A stretch of 64,000 bases of DNA, taken from positions 124,001 through 188,000 of the forward strand of contig NZ_JACJOG010000053.1 of NCBI RefSeq assembly GCF_014695375.1, written 5' to 3'. Shown here piece after piece: positions 1 to 8,365 of the stretch. The position numbers and the translations under genes are program-made. This stretch comes from Coleofasciculus sp. FACHB-T130. Lineage in GTDB: Bacteria; Cyanobacteriota; Cyanobacteriia; Cyanobacteriales; FACHB-T130. The notes under the pieces were generated by a model, which saw only the letters and a program-made list of their open reading frames with translations, had not been told where the DNA came from and made no database searches. How positions within the stretch are numbered: the stretch's first letter is position 1; every line of letters begins with the position of its first letter.

Positions 1-264
1 CACCAAGTTCATCAGCCGCTGGATAATCAGTGTCATTGCACTAACGACCGCTGGATCTACCTGGTTTTTACTAAAAGGGGCGTCAAAGAAATTTTCCACA
101 ATAATGCCGTTCACGCCTCCCGCAGATAGCGCTGTCGCTTCCTGCTCAGCTCGATCGATAACCGCTTTCAGGCTACCTCCCCAGCGGGGAGATGTCGGCA
201 GCGGCAGAAGATGAACCACGCCAATGATGGGATTCGGTGTCTTGAAGATTTGATTTAAGTCCAC
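1..264 (-). CDS. btpA: BtpA family photosystem I biogenesis protein (N-terminal part)
   Basis: This is the first 88 codons of a minus-strand gene that leaves the window at base 1. The translation from a GTG at 262-264 begins MDLNQIFKTPNPIIGVVHL and continues through a Gly-rich turn (RWGGS) and GGVNGIIVENFFDAPF, which is the characteristic N-terminal stretch of BtpA. BtpA-family proteins have a TIM-barrel-like fold. In cyanobacteria the family member is a thylakoid-associated extrinsic protein needed for stable accumulation of the photosystem I reaction-centre proteins. The identification rests on remembered family sequence. The C-terminal two thirds cannot be seen here, so completeness is unknown. 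Confidence 0.8.
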   Translation of the reverse strand, partial: MDLNQIFKTPNPIIGVVHLLPLPTSPRWGGSLKAVIDRAEQEATALSAGGVNGIIVENFFDAPFSKNQVDPAVVSAMTLIIQRLMNLV

Positions 265-602
265 TTGTCTACCTGAAAACACCGGCGAATTCTTGCTACA
301 CCTGTCGGTTCTTCTCCTCCAAGCAGCAAAAATAGCAGTGAAATGAATCGCATCTTGGATGATGCCATTCTAGAATTTTATCTAGAATGGAGACAGGGGT
401 AGATACCACTATCCAGTTCCCTACTCTGGTTGGTGAGTGGAAGATAGATTCTTCAACGACTCAACTCCTATCTTCATACCCAAACCGATCCTCCCAGTTT
501 GACACTCACGTCCCACTGGGTAATACACTGCTGTGCCAAGAATAGGGTATAATATTTTGGCTTCAGCTTCTAACAGAATTTCTTTAGCCGTATCTAAACC
601 GC
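265..602. other. Intergenic region between btpA and rimO (divergent promoters)
   Basis: About 340 bases lie between the divergently read btpA and rimO. A good -10 hexamer, TATAAT, is at 548-553 on the plus strand, about 50 bases before rimO. The -35 region is weak. A short inverted pair TCTAGAATttTATCTAGA-like sequence lies near 370-388. I see no convincing gene: the minus-strand frame at 421-627 overlaps the rimO start and resembles nothing I know. Confidence 0.4.
548..553 (+). promoter_or_regulatory. Probable -10 element for rimO
   Basis: A consensus TATAAT lies 50 bases upstream of the rimO start in an A/T-rich context. No consensus -35 box sits 16-18 bases upstream, so this is a plausible but unproven promoter element. 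Confidence 0.35.
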
Positions 603-1928
603 ATGGGCAATAAGCCAACAATTGCAATTTCTCACTTGGGCTGCGAAAAAAACCGTATTGATACCGAACATATGTTAGGTCTGTTGGTACAGGCAGGGTA
701 CCAGGTAGACAGTAATGAAGAATTAGCAGAATATGTTATAGTTAATACATGTAGTTTTATTGAGGCTGCAAGGACAGAGTCTGTCCGCACCTTAGTAGAA
801 CTGGCGGAAGCGAACAAAAAGATTGTAATCACAGGCTGCATGGCGCAGCACTTCCAGGAGCAGCTGCTGGATGAATTGCCAGAAGCAGTTGCCGTGGTGG
901 GCACCGGCGATTATCACCAAATCGTCGATGTGGTTCAACGAGTGGAAGGCGGTGAACGGGTCAAGCAAGTTTCAGAGCTGCCGACCTACATAGCCGATGA
1001 AACAACGCCTCGCTACCGCACGACATCGGAAGGTGTCGCGTACCTGCGGGTAGCGGAAGGATGTGATTACCGCTGCGCGTTCTGCATTATTCCCCATCTC
1101 CGGGGAAATCAGCGATCGCGCTCCATTGAATCCATCGTCGCCGAAGCCCACCAGCTAGCCTCGGAAGGAGTCCAAGAGTTAATTCTCATCTCCCAGATCA
1201 CTACCAACTACGGTCTGGATATTTACGGGAAGCCGAAACTGGCGGAACTTCTACGGGAGTTGGGAAAGGTTAACATTCCGTGGATTCGGATGCACTATGC
1301 CTATCCCACAGGCTTAACACCAGCCGTCATCGAAGCAATTCAGGAGACTCCTAACGTATTGCCCTATTTGGATTTGCCGTTACAGCACTCCCACCCGGAA
1401 ATTCTCCGCGCCATGAACCGACCTTGGCAGGGACAGGTAAACGACCAAATTATTGAGCGGATTAAAACAGCTCTGCCTGATGCTGTACTGCGAACCACTT
1501 TCATTGTCGGGTTCCCTGGCGAAACGGAAGAGCATTTTGCACACTTGCTACAGTTCGTCCAGCGCCATGAATTTGACCATGTAGGTGTGTTTACTTTTTC
1601 TCCAGAAGAAGGCACCCCTGCCTTCACCTTGCCCAATCAACTGCCCCAAGAAGTCATGGATATCCGCAGGGATGCCTTGATGGAAGTTCAGCAGCCAATT
1701 TCCTTGAGAAAAAATCAAGCTTGTGTCGGCAAGATGGTTGATGTCTTGATTGAGCAAGAACATCCAGAAACTGGGGAATTAATCGGTCGATCTGCCCGAT
1801 TTTCTCCGGAGGTAGACGGATTAGTCTACGTCCAAGGCGACGTCCCATTAGGTTCTATAGCATCGGTGGAAATTACAAGCACTGACATCTACGACCTGTA
1901 TGGTCATGTCGCCAAGCCCGAAGCATGA
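603..1928 (+). CDS. rimO: Ribosomal protein S12 methylthiotransferase RimO
   Basis: RimO is a radical-SAM enzyme with two Fe-S clusters that adds a methylthio group to an aspartate of ribosomal protein S12 in the cytoplasm. The 441-residue length fits the family. The N-terminal UPF0004 domain carries its cluster cysteines at C14 (HLGCEKNR), C50 (VNTCSF) and the TGCMAQ motif near residue 79. The radical-SAM motif CxxxCxxC is at C154, C158 and C161 (CDYRCAFC). A C-terminal TRAM-like domain follows (VDVLIEQE...[12 protein letters not shown]). LGCEKNRID and the QxTTxYG motif (SQITTNYG) separate RimO from MiaB. The ATG at 603 gives the standard N-terminus. The gene stands alone, with repeat-rich spacer before the next gene. 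Confidence 0.95.
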   Translation: MGNKPTIAISHLGCEKNRIDTEHMLGLLVQAGYQVDSNEELAEYVIVNTCSFIEAARTESVRTLVELAEANKKIVITGCMAQHFQEQLLDELPEAVAVVGTGDYHQIVDVVQRVEGGERVKQVSELPTYIADETTPRYRTTSEGVAYLRVAEGCDYRCAFCIIPHLRGNQRSRSIESIVAEAHQLASEGVQELILISQITTNYGLDIYGKPKLAELLRELGKVNIPWIRMHYAYPTGLTPAVIEAIQETPNVLPYLDLPLQHSHPEILRAMNRPWQGQVNDQIIERIKTALPDAVLRTTFIVGFPGETEEHFAHLLQFVQRHEFDHVGVFTFSPEEGTPAFTLPNQLPQEVMDIRRDALMEVQQPISLRKNQACVGKMVDVLIEQEHPETGELIGRSARFSPEVDGLVYVQGDVPLGSIASVEITSTDIYDLYGHVAKPEA

Positions 1929-2056
1929 AGAATGACAACTCAAGAATGAAGGCTGAAGAACCAAGGCAAATATTAATTCATACTTCAAACTTCATACTTA
2001 AAAACTTCATACTTCGCAATTCACAATTCTCGAACACTAACAACTAACAACAAATT
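1929..2056. repeat. Short tandem repeat-rich spacer (cyanobacterial heptamer-like)
   Basis: The spacer between rimO and the helicase is low in complexity. TTCATACTT occurs three times (1977-1985, 1991-1999, 2006-2014). It is followed by repeated AATTCACAATTC and CTAACAA units, the last twice in tandem just before the helicase start. This matches the style of the short tandemly repeated repetitive (STRR) sequences of filamentous cyanobacteria. No coding capacity is evident. Confidence 0.6.
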
Positions 2057-3490
2057 ATGACCCTTTCGTTCACAAGCCTAGGCCTTTCAGAAGCTCGCAT
2101 TCAGCAACTAGAAAAACTAGGCTTCACTGCGCCCACACAAATTCAATCCCAAGCCATTCCTCATCTGTTGGCTGGTCGGGATGTGGTGGGACAATCCCAA
2201 ACTGGAACCGGCAAAACAGCGGCTTTTTCGCTGCCGATTTTGGAACGGATCGACATTAAAAATCCCGCAGTCCAATCGCTGATTTTGACACCGACGCGGG
2301 AATTAGCTCAGCAAGTTGCTCTGGCAATTCGCAGCTTTAGCAACGAGCGGCGGTTGGGCGTGCTGACAGTATATGGCGGTCAAGCTATCGACCGGCAGAT
2401 CCAGCGCCTCAGACAGGGCGTTCAGATCGTAGTTGGAACCCCAGGACGGGTGATTGATTTGCTCAACCGGGGAGAGCTTAAGCTCGATCAAGTCAACTGG
2501 CTGGTATTAGATGAAGCCGATGAAATGTTGAGCATGGGCTTTATTGACGATGTAGAAACCATCCTCAAGCAAGTCCCCACTGAGCGTCAGACGGCATTTT
2601 TCTCGGCGACAATGCCGCCGACCATTCAAAAATTGATTGCGAAGTTCTTGCGATCGCCAATGAACGTCTCTGTGGAGCAGCCCAAAGCCGCTCCCTCCCG
2701 GATTAACCAGGTGGTGTACATGGTGCCCCGCGGCTGGTCAAAATCTCGCGCCTTGCTGCCCATCCTAGAACTAGAAGATCCCGAATCTGCCCTAATCTTT
2801 GTGCGGACACGCAAGACAGCCGCGGAACTGACCAACCAACTGCAAGCTGCCGGTCACAGTGTAGACGAGTACCACGGCGACCTCAATCAACAAGCCCGGG
2901 AACGGCTGCTGATGAGGTTCCGCCAACACCAAGTGCGCTGGGTAGTCGCCACCGATATTGCGGCGCGGGGTTTAGACGTTGACCACCTGAGCCATGTGAT
3001 TAACTACGATCTGCCAGATAGCGTGGAAAGCTACATCCACCGGATCGGGCGTACAGGTCGCGCTGGTAACGCAGGAACAGCCATTTCCCTGATTCAACCG
3101 ATGGATCGTCGGAAATTGGTGCTAATTGAGCGCAAAGTCCGACAAACCCTGAAAATCGTCCAAATTCCCACACGGGCGGAGATCGAAGGACGACGTCTGG
3201 AAAAACTGCAAGCTCAAGTACGCGAAGTATTGAGCGGAGAGCGCATGGCTTCATTCTTGCCTGTCGTGGCGCAATTGAGTGAAGAATACGACGCCCATGC
3301 GATCGCGGCAGCAGCACTGCAAATGGTGTACGACCAAACTCGTCCCTCTTGGATGTCCAGCGAACAAGAAACACCAATGGACGATCGGGGAATCTCTACT
3401 AAGCCAAAGCTGATCAAGCGTCCCAAACCAGAAGTGAAAAGCGAGAACACAGAAGTCAGAAGGCAAAAGCCTGAAGAAATCCGCAATTAA
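2057..3490 (+). CDS. DEAD-box ATP-dependent RNA helicase (CrhR/DeaD type)
   Basis: This is a superfamily-2 RNA helicase that unwinds RNA duplexes and probably helps ribosome assembly or mRNA turnover; cyanobacterial relatives include the cold- and redox-regulated CrhR. All motifs are intact in order: Q motif (GFTAPTQIQ), motif I SQTGTGKT, Ia PTRELAQQ, Ib TPGR, II DEAD, III SAT, V ATDIAARGLD and VI HRIGRTGRAG. The core occupies residues 1-370. A basic tail of about 100 residues ends in a charged K/P/E-rich stretch, typical of an RNA-contacting appendix. The total of 477 residues is close to CrhR. The start at 2057 directly precedes the Q-motif region, so no extension is needed. Assignment to the CrhR subgroup is by length and similarity from memory only. 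Confidence 0.9.
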   Translation: MTLSFTSLGLSEARIQQLEKLGFTAPTQIQSQAIPHLLAGRDVVGQSQTGTGKTAAFSLPILERIDIKNPAVQSLILTPTRELAQQVALAIRSFSNERRLGVLTVYGGQAIDRQIQRLRQGVQIVVGTPGRVIDLLNRGELKLDQVNWLVLDEADEMLSMGFIDDVETILKQVPTERQTAFFSATMPPTIQKLIAKFLRSPMNVSVEQPKAAPSRINQVVYMVPRGWSKSRALLPILELEDPESALIFVRTRKTAAELTNQLQAAGHSVDEYHGDLNQQARERLLMRFRQHQVRWVVATDIAARGLDVDHLSHVINYDLPDSVESYIHRIGRTGRAGNAGTAISLIQPMDRRKLVLIERKVRQTLKIVQIPTRAEIEGRRLEKLQAQVREVLSGERMASFLPVVAQLSEEYDAHAIAAAALQMVYDQTRPSWMSSEQETPMDDRGISTKPKLIKRPKPEVKSENTEVRRQKPEEIRN

Positions 3491-3544
3491 AGTAGCGTAG
3501 AAAACGAAAATTTCTTCTAGCTTCTGTTGAAGGAGAGAGAATAA

Positions 3545-3721
3545 ATGACAGGGGTGAACTTCTCCCCGTCTCCCCTCTCCATTTTGAGAAGAGTGGGTTT
3601 AGTTCAAGGGTCGGTTTTTTATAGACAAACTCTGGAGCGAACCCACTTTGGCAATCCCTTTCCCCTCTCTGACTCCTGTGGCTTTAACTGTATCTGCTGC
3701 GAATTCTCCTGCCCTAAGTAA
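3545..3721 (+). other. Possible upstream ORF overlapping the thrC start
   Basis: A 58-codon frame starts at an ATG (3545) 9-10 bases after a strong Shine-Dalgarno-like AAGGAGAGA. It runs past the thrC start in another frame and stops at 3719-3721. The predicted peptide ends in a Cys-rich stretch ([14 protein letters not shown]). thrC itself has no visible ribosome-binding site, so this frame could couple or modulate thrC translation, or it could be chance. There is no family resemblance and no threonine-rich attenuator pattern. Confidence 0.25.
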
Positions 3722-4790
3722 CCCTGTTGGACGGCAGTCCTGGCCTGGACTGATTGAGGCATATCGGCAATATCTGCCGGTGACGGACACAACGCCAGTC
3801 GTAACACTGCTGGAGGGCAATACTCCATTGATCCCGGTTCCCGCGATCTCTCAGATTGTGGGTAAACAGGTGCGCGTGTTGGTGAAGTATGACGGTCTCA
3901 ATCCCACTGGTAGCTTTAAAGACCGGGGGATGACGATGGCAATTTCTAAGGCAAAGGAAGCTGGTGCCAAAGCCGTCATTTGCGCCAGTACCGGCAACAC
4001 TTCAGCCGCTGCTGCTGCCTATGCCCGTCGGGGCGGAATGCGAGCGTTTGTATTGATTCCCGATGGTTACGTGGCGCTAGGCAAGTTAGCTCAGGCGTTG
4101 CTGTATGGGGCGGAAGTTTTGGCAATTAAAGGAAATTTTGACCGGGCGCTTGAAATTGTACGGGAGATGGCAGAAAATTACCCCGTCACGCTGGTGAACT
4201 CGGTAAATCCCTATCGCTTAGAAGGACAAAAAACTGCTGCTTTTGAAGTGGTAGAAGCGTTAGGAAATGCTCCCGATTGGCTGTGCATCCCCGTAGGGAA
4301 TGCCGGAAATATTACTGCATACTGGATGGGATTTTGTCAATATCATCAGGAAGGGAAATGCGAGCGCTTGCCCCGAATGATGGGATTCCAAGCGTCTGGC
4401 GCATCTCCCCTGGTTACAGGTCAGGCAGTGCCGAATCCAGAAACCCTGGCAACCGCTATTCGCATCGGTAATCCTGCTAACTGGGAACGGGCGATCGCTA
4501 CGCAACAAGCCAGCATGGGTCAGTTCAATGCGGTAACAGATGCCGAAATTCTAGAAGCCTATCGTCTCTTGGCATCCGAAGAAGGCATTTTCTGCGAACC
4601 GGCTAGTGCGGCTTCCGTCGCTGGACTTCTGAAAGTAAAAGATCAAGTTCCCGCAGGCGCTACCGTAGTGTGCGTCCTGACTGGGAATGGTTTAAAAGAC
4701 CCAGATACGGCAATTAAACATAGCGAAAATTCGTTTAAACAGGGAATTGAGCCAAATTTAGCGACCGTGGCTGAGGTAATGGGATTTTGA
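3678..4790 (+). CDS. thrC: Threonine synthase
   Basis: ThrC is a PLP enzyme that converts O-phospho-L-homoserine to threonine in the cytoplasm. The PLP lysine is in the motif [11 protein letters not shown] and the phosphate-binding loop is [15 protein letters not shown] glycine-rich PLP-contacting segment ([10 protein letters not shown]) and a C-terminal [12 protein letters not shown] motif follow, all standard for the short bacterial type. The frame is open from a TTG at 3648, but the GTG at 3678 gives an N-terminus ([10 protein letters not shown]...[13 protein letters not shown]) of usual cyanobacterial length (370 residues), so I prefer it. Neither start has a clear Shine-Dalgarno. An overlapping short frame with a strong RBS lies just upstream. 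Confidence 0.93.
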   Translation: MALTVSAANSPALSNPVGRQSWPGLIEAYRQYLPVTDTTPVVTLLEGNTPLIPVPAISQIVGKQVRVLVKYDGLNPTGSFKDRGMTMAISKAKEAGAKAVICASTGNTSAAAAAYARRGGMRAFVLIPDGYVALGKLAQALLYGAEVLAIKGNFDRALEIVREMAENYPVTLVNSVNPYRLEGQKTAAFEVVEALGNAPDWLCIPVGNAGNITAYWMGFCQYHQEGKCERLPRMMGFQASGASPLVTGQAVPNPETLATAIRIGNPANWERAIATQQASMGQFNAVTDAEILEAYRLLASEEGIFCEPASAASVAGLLKVKDQVPAGATVVCVLTGNGLKDPDTAIKHSENSFKQGIEPNLATVAEVMGF

Positions 4791-4833
4791 GCAGTTAGGC
4801 TCAGTTTCATTAGATTATTTCTGAAGTGTGCGC

Positions 4834-4872
4834 TCCCTCCAAACCTTCCTTATTGCGGTGGTTAAGGAGGGA
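4834..4872. terminator. Hairpin between convergent thrC and the coiled-coil gene
   Basis: TCCCTCC (4834-4840) pairs exactly with GGAGGGA (4866-4872). The inner AACC (4842-4845) pairs with GGTT (4860-4863). The structure sits between two converging genes and so may serve both, although no U-run follows on either side. Confidence 0.5.
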
Positions 4873-4884
4873 ACTTTACACCTT

Positions 4885-5463
4885 TTAAGCTTTTGAGCCG
4901 GGATTGCGCCCCTCCTCTTCTTGTGAAGACGGAGGGGTTTGTTTATTGTTTTTGCTAGCTTGAGTGCTTACTCCTACCCACTGACCGCGCGGAGCTGATT
5001 GGCCTGATGCGGCTGGTTGGCGGGTTATGCGCTCCCGGCTAAGTCGATCGAGGGTATCCCCAATCGCAGTCGTTAAACTTCTGCGGGTTTGTGCATGATT
5101 GGTCTGCTCAGATTTTAAAGCCTGGGTAAGGCGATCGCGCTCAACCATCGCCTCGGTTAGTTTCGCTTTCAACTCCTCCAAATTTTCTAGTTGTTCTACT
5201 TCTGCACGAATCGCCTCTACAGCACCCGGATTGTCCTCTGTGGGTTGTGGTGAACTCTGGAGTTGCCGTAGTTGACTTTTGAGCTTTTCAATCTGTTGTT
5301 GAGCTAGCTTTGCCTCAGTTCGGCGTTGCTGCGCTTCTGTGTTATACAGTTGACGCCAGTTTGCCGCACTTTCCAAAGCCGCATCGCGATCGCGCTCTAA
5401 CTCTGCTAGCTGCTGTTTCAGGGTCTTAATTTCAGCCAACCACTGCGCTACCTCGTGGGCCAT
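4885..5463 (-). CDS. Coiled-coil hypothetical protein
   Basis: I do not recognise a named family. The protein of about 192 residues (from ATG 5461-5463, MAHEVAQWL) is almost wholly helical. Residues 5-65 and 85-130 show heptad-like patterns rich in E, Q, L, K and R, consistent with two coiled-coil blocks separated by a Pro-containing linker (SSPQPTEDNPGA). The tail of about 50 residues is disordered, rich in S, Q, P and K. There is no signal peptide or membrane segment, so a cytoplasmic scaffold or division-associated role is possible but unproven. It converges on thrC and is divergent from the YihY-type gene, sharing a spacer of about 150 bases. A longer frame starting at 5496 exists but is less likely. 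Confidence 0.7.
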   Translation of the reverse strand: MAHEVAQWLAEIKTLKQQLAELERDRDAALESAANWRQLYNTEAQQRRTEAKLAQQQIEKLKSQLRQLQSSPQPTEDNPGAVEAIRAEVEQLENLEELKAKLTEAMVERDRLTQALKSEQTNHAQTRRSLTTAIGDTLDRLSRERITRQPAASGQSAPRGQWVGVSTQASKNNKQTPPSSQEEEGRNPGSKA

Positions 5464-5614
5464 TAATAACGACTCCTCATCGGTTACAACGATCAATTTT
5501 TAACAAAATTTGCCGATTTGTCATACACACTATCGATAGTTTTACAAAACCCCTGTAACCTTAGTAGTTGATTTGGCACAGTATAGAAAACGTTGTATAC
5601 GGAATCAAACAATA

Positions 5615-6568
5615 ATGCGCTCGTTCTTAGCCTATGCTGCTCTTAGAGGCTCCTCAATCCGTTTTTTCCGTTTCTTTCGACATCTCAGCTGGGCGACTTT
5701 AAAGAAAACCTTCCAGCGCGTAGCCCAACGGCGGTTAACAGGACTTTCGGCAGAAATGGCCTACAACGCCATGTTAGCTTTGTTTCCAGCCATTTTGGCA
5801 ATCTTGACCGCAATTGGCCTGTTTCAATCCTCATCAGACACTTTTGAAGGGTTAGCTAAGCAATTGAGTGAAATTGCTCCTCAAGAAGCTCTTTTCCTTA
5901 TTGAAGGTTTTGCCCGCGAAATCAGTCAATCGCAAAATCAAGGGCTGTTTTCCCTCAGTTTTGTTGCAGCTATTTGGGCGTCTTCTGGGGCGCTGAGTGC
6001 CGCCATGACCGCTCTCGATCAAATCCATCAGATTCCGCTAGAACAAACCCGACCCTTTTGGAAAGCCAAATTAATTTCTATCGCTCTAACAATTGGTACC
6101 ATTGTCCTGCTGATTATTGCTTCCTTTTTAGTATTTATTAGCGACCTGATTGTGAAGCTATTAATCAGCCAAAGTGGATTATTGGAATTGTTAAGTATTT
6201 GGCGGCTTTTTAGCTGGCCTTTGGCATTAGGCATTGTCGCCTCAGCCTTTGCTTTTATCTATCGCTATGGTCCTAGCCGCTGGGTTGCTGGAACCCCGAT
6301 TATGCCAGGAGCAATGGTAGCGGCTGTATCCTGGGCGATTATATCAGCTTTGTTTCGGCTTTACGTCTCTAACTTTGGTAATTACAACAAAGCCTATGGT
6401 GCAGTAGGTGCCGTTATTGTTTTAATGCTATGGCTGTATATGAGTTCTCTAGTACTGCTGATTGGCGATCAGTTAAACGTTACGGTGGGAGAATCTATGC
6501 GGCATCACAGCAAGGCGAAACTAGCCTCTTTAGAGGCTGAGTCGGCACCAGAATCAAAAGCTGGGTAA
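5615..6568 (+). CDS. YihY/BrkB-family inner-membrane protein
   Basis: The protein of 317 residues from ATG 5615 has six hydrophobic segments and the YihY (formerly called ribonuclease BN) signature. It shows the N-terminal block LSAEMAYNAMLALFPAILAIL with its first membrane helix, ASSGALSAAMTALDQI, a YRYGPSR motif between helices, and the Gly-rich end block NYNKAYGAVGAVIVLMLWLY. The function of the family is not settled; it is annotated as a putative transporter or virulence-factor BrkB-like protein. The longest frame begins at a TTG (5573), but the ATG at 5615 is more credible. The gene is monocistronic here. Confidence 0.85.
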   Translation: MRSFLAYAALRGSSIRFFRFFRHLSWATLKKTFQRVAQRRLTGLSAEMAYNAMLALFPAILAILTAIGLFQSSSDTFEGLAKQLSEIAPQEALFLIEGFAREISQSQNQGLFSLSFVAAIWASSGALSAAMTALDQIHQIPLEQTRPFWKAKLISIALTIGTIVLLIIASFLVFISDLIVKLLISQSGLLELLSIWRLFSWPLALGIVASAFAFIYRYGPSRWVAGTPIMPGAMVAAVSWAIISALFRLYVSNFGNYNKAYGAVGAVIVLMLWLYMSSLVLLIGDQLNVTVGESMRHHSKAKLASLEAESAPESKAG

Positions 6569-6576
6569 ATTGAGAT

Positions 6577-7362
6577 TTAAACTTTTTCTGGGTACTTCAT
6601 TAAGGGAACCGTCGGTGTTTCCTCCTCAATGCGGATTTGCACTTCTTTGACATAGGAACTCATGTAAGACATCACTCCATAGATAAAGAGAACAACACCG
6701 ACCATCTCCAAGCACTCTTCCAAGCTTGACATCAGCATATATCCAATCGCCTGTATTGTCTGCTTGGTTGAAGTGGCTCCCCAAATTAAACGACCATAGT
6801 GATATACGTAAAATCCACTCACTAACTCCATGCCAATGGACCCTCCAACAAAGAAAGTTCCGGCAATCAGAAATAAACGCCGTATCTTTGCGGGAAGATG
6901 GACGAGAAATTTTAAGAAGAATATTAAGGTAAGAAATACAAAAGCAATACCGAAAATTACCCAAGTATAGTATAAAAATCCGGTAGCTTTGAATGTATCT
7001 CGAAGTGGCTCGATCGTCTTTTCATGGAAACTTAGCCATTCGTCTGCTGATAGAAAGAGAAAAAGAACCGACAGAGCGCCCCAGTGGAAGGTATAGCGAT
7101 CGCTTTCAGTTTTCTTCGCGTAGGTAATAACCGCTAGTAAAATTGAACAAAGTAATAACAGCGATGCTGAAAACAACGCTGGAAAATTTTTCTCGCGATC
7201 GACGTTGAATAACTCTACTACTTTATTTAACCATAAGAGCTTATAACCTTGCTGGTATAAGAAGTGCCTTGTTAACTGACTGGCAAGGCTGGCAAAGATG
7301 AACCCTATGACTGCGAAAATCAGAAATTTCCTAGCTTTCTTTGGAGAGATGAAAAACTGCAT
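6577..7362 (-). CDS. Six-helix membrane protein of unknown function
   Basis: I do not recognise this 261-residue protein. About six hydrophobic helices are visible, near residues 12-28, 60-83, 92-110, 126-152, 160-182 and 206-232. Several carry acidic or His residues inside or at the edge of the membrane: SADEWLSFHE in helix 3, GMELVSGFYVYH in helix 5 and SLEECLEMVG in helix 6. Such buried E/D/H sets suggest metal or proton handling or a catalytic membrane site, but that is inference. The tail is short, charged and cytoplasmic-looking. It converges on the YihY-family gene with only 8 bases between stops. Its upstream spacer toward ssrA is long. Confidence 0.75.
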   Translation of the reverse strand: MQFFISPKKARKFLIFAVIGFIFASLASQLTRHFLYQQGYKLLWLNKVVELFNVDREKNFPALFSASLLLLCSILLAVITYAKKTESDRYTFHWGALSVLFLFLSADEWLSFHEKTIEPLRDTFKATGFLYYTWVIFGIAFVFLTLIFFLKFLVHLPAKIRRLFLIAGTFFVGGSIGMELVSGFYVYHYGRLIWGATSTKQTIQAIGYMLMSSLEECLEMVGVVLFIYGVMSYMSSYVKEVQIRIEEETPTVPLMKYPEKV

Positions 7363-7742
7363 TTTGAAACCTCTCTTAAAAAATTTAAGCTTGGTGAAAT
7401 GAAGAATTGAAAAATTTCCCGAATTTTTAAAGTGCTATTTGAGTGATAATGGGCGATTAAAAAGCAGGAAGTGTACGGGATTTCTCGGCTAGCGATCGCG
7501 ATATCCAGCACAAATGGCACGAGGTTACGCTCGTGTTTTGGTAAAAGTCCCGCGTCAAAATGATTAAGAATAAGTTAATGACAGATTAAGCAATATATAA
7601 CAAAGTGTCAAGTCAAAGTCTATTGAGATTTCCGTCGAAGAATGGACACCGACACGCAAAAGTGTTATTAGGTCTGCTTTCCAGGAAAGTTGATTCTAAA
7701 CGATTAACCTAAGATAATTAAAACTAAACTTATTAAAAGCAA
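7363..7742. other. Intergenic region upstream of the membrane-protein gene
   Basis: About 380 bases are A/T-rich with no gene I can support. There is one small hairpin, CACGAG-GTTACG-CTCGTG, near 7518-7535, and one HIP1-like site. The promoter of the minus-strand membrane-protein gene presumably lies at its left end. Confidence 0.4.
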
Positions 7743-7776
7743 AAACCACCTTGTACTTTTGGGTAGAAGGTGGTTT
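7743..7776 (-). terminator. Rho-independent terminator of ssrA
   Basis: AAACCACCTT (7743-7752) pairs perfectly with AAGGTGGTTT (7767-7776) around a 14-base loop. Read on the minus strand the hairpin is followed by TTGCTTTT. It lies about 20 bases beyond the 3' end of the tmRNA, the expected place. Confidence 0.8.
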
Positions 7777-7793
7777 GAAAAAGTAATTAGAAG

Positions 7794-8182
7794 TGGAGCC
7801 TACGGGAATCGAACCCGTGTCCAAATTGGGTATTAACCTATCGCTCATTCACAGGTTTAGCCTATCTAACCCTCAAGGCGGGAACCATCCATTATCCCGG
7901 ATGACAGGATTCTCTGATGAGGTCTTAGCTAGCAAATCTACCAGAGACGACTTGCTATCGCATCCGTTGGGGTTGTTCTGTAGCCCTTAACGGAGTCAGA
8001 CTACAGACGCTCAGAAACCTAAGATGAGGTTTTTAGGCAACGACAGCTGCCTGACGAGCGAATGCTACGATGTTGTTTTTCGCAGTTACTTTTTTTTGAG
8101 TCCAGTATTAACGAGAGAAGACTCACTCTCGACCTGAATCACGGGGCAGCGTTCGCCAACCTGTCGAAACCATTAAGGCCCC
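7794..8182 (-). ncRNA. ssrA: tmRNA (one-piece transfer-messenger RNA)
   Basis: tmRNA rescues stalled ribosomes together with SmpB and tags the nascent chain for degradation. On the minus strand the 5' end reads GGGGCCTTAATGGTTTCGAC and the 3' end reads GGTTCGATTCCCGTAGGCTCCA. The two form the tRNA-like acceptor stem and T arm, and the terminal CCA is not encoded. The tag frame, near 8030-8085, reads A-K-N-N-I-V-A-F-A-R-Q-A-A-V-V-A then stop, a cyanobacterial type of tag. Length is about 389 bases. Pseudoknot-like G/C-rich segments follow the tag. The gene is one continuous piece, not the permuted two-piece form of some marine cyanobacteria. Confidence 0.95.
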
Positions 8183-8198
8183 CTGTCTCACATATTCT

Positions 8199-8204
8199 AT
8201 TATA
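8199..8204 (-). promoter_or_regulatory. Possible -10 element of ssrA
   Basis: On the minus strand a TATAAT lies 17 bases before the mature tmRNA 5' end. This is compatible with a short precursor trimmed by RNase P. No clear -35 box is visible. Confidence 0.4.
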
Positions 8205-8365
8205 GTTATTTGTTGAAGGAATGACTGAATTTAACAAGGTTTCCAGAGACAGTTTTCGGGAGTAATAGCCGAACGATTCAGTTCGGTTTAATCGGCGGTT
8301 GGCATCCCAAATATAGAGGGAAAAGCGATCGCTGCCAATTGTGCAAACGTCGATACAAGCAGTCG

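Noticed and set aside
421-627. 68-codon minus-strand frame upstream of rimO
   Set aside because: It overlaps the rimO start, has no RBS and no family resemblance; the promoter-like TATAAT runs through it.
7793-7990. Plus-strand frame across the tmRNA gene
   Set aside because: It is the classic false frame read from the T-arm of a tRNA-like structure on the other strand (MEPTGIEPVSKL).
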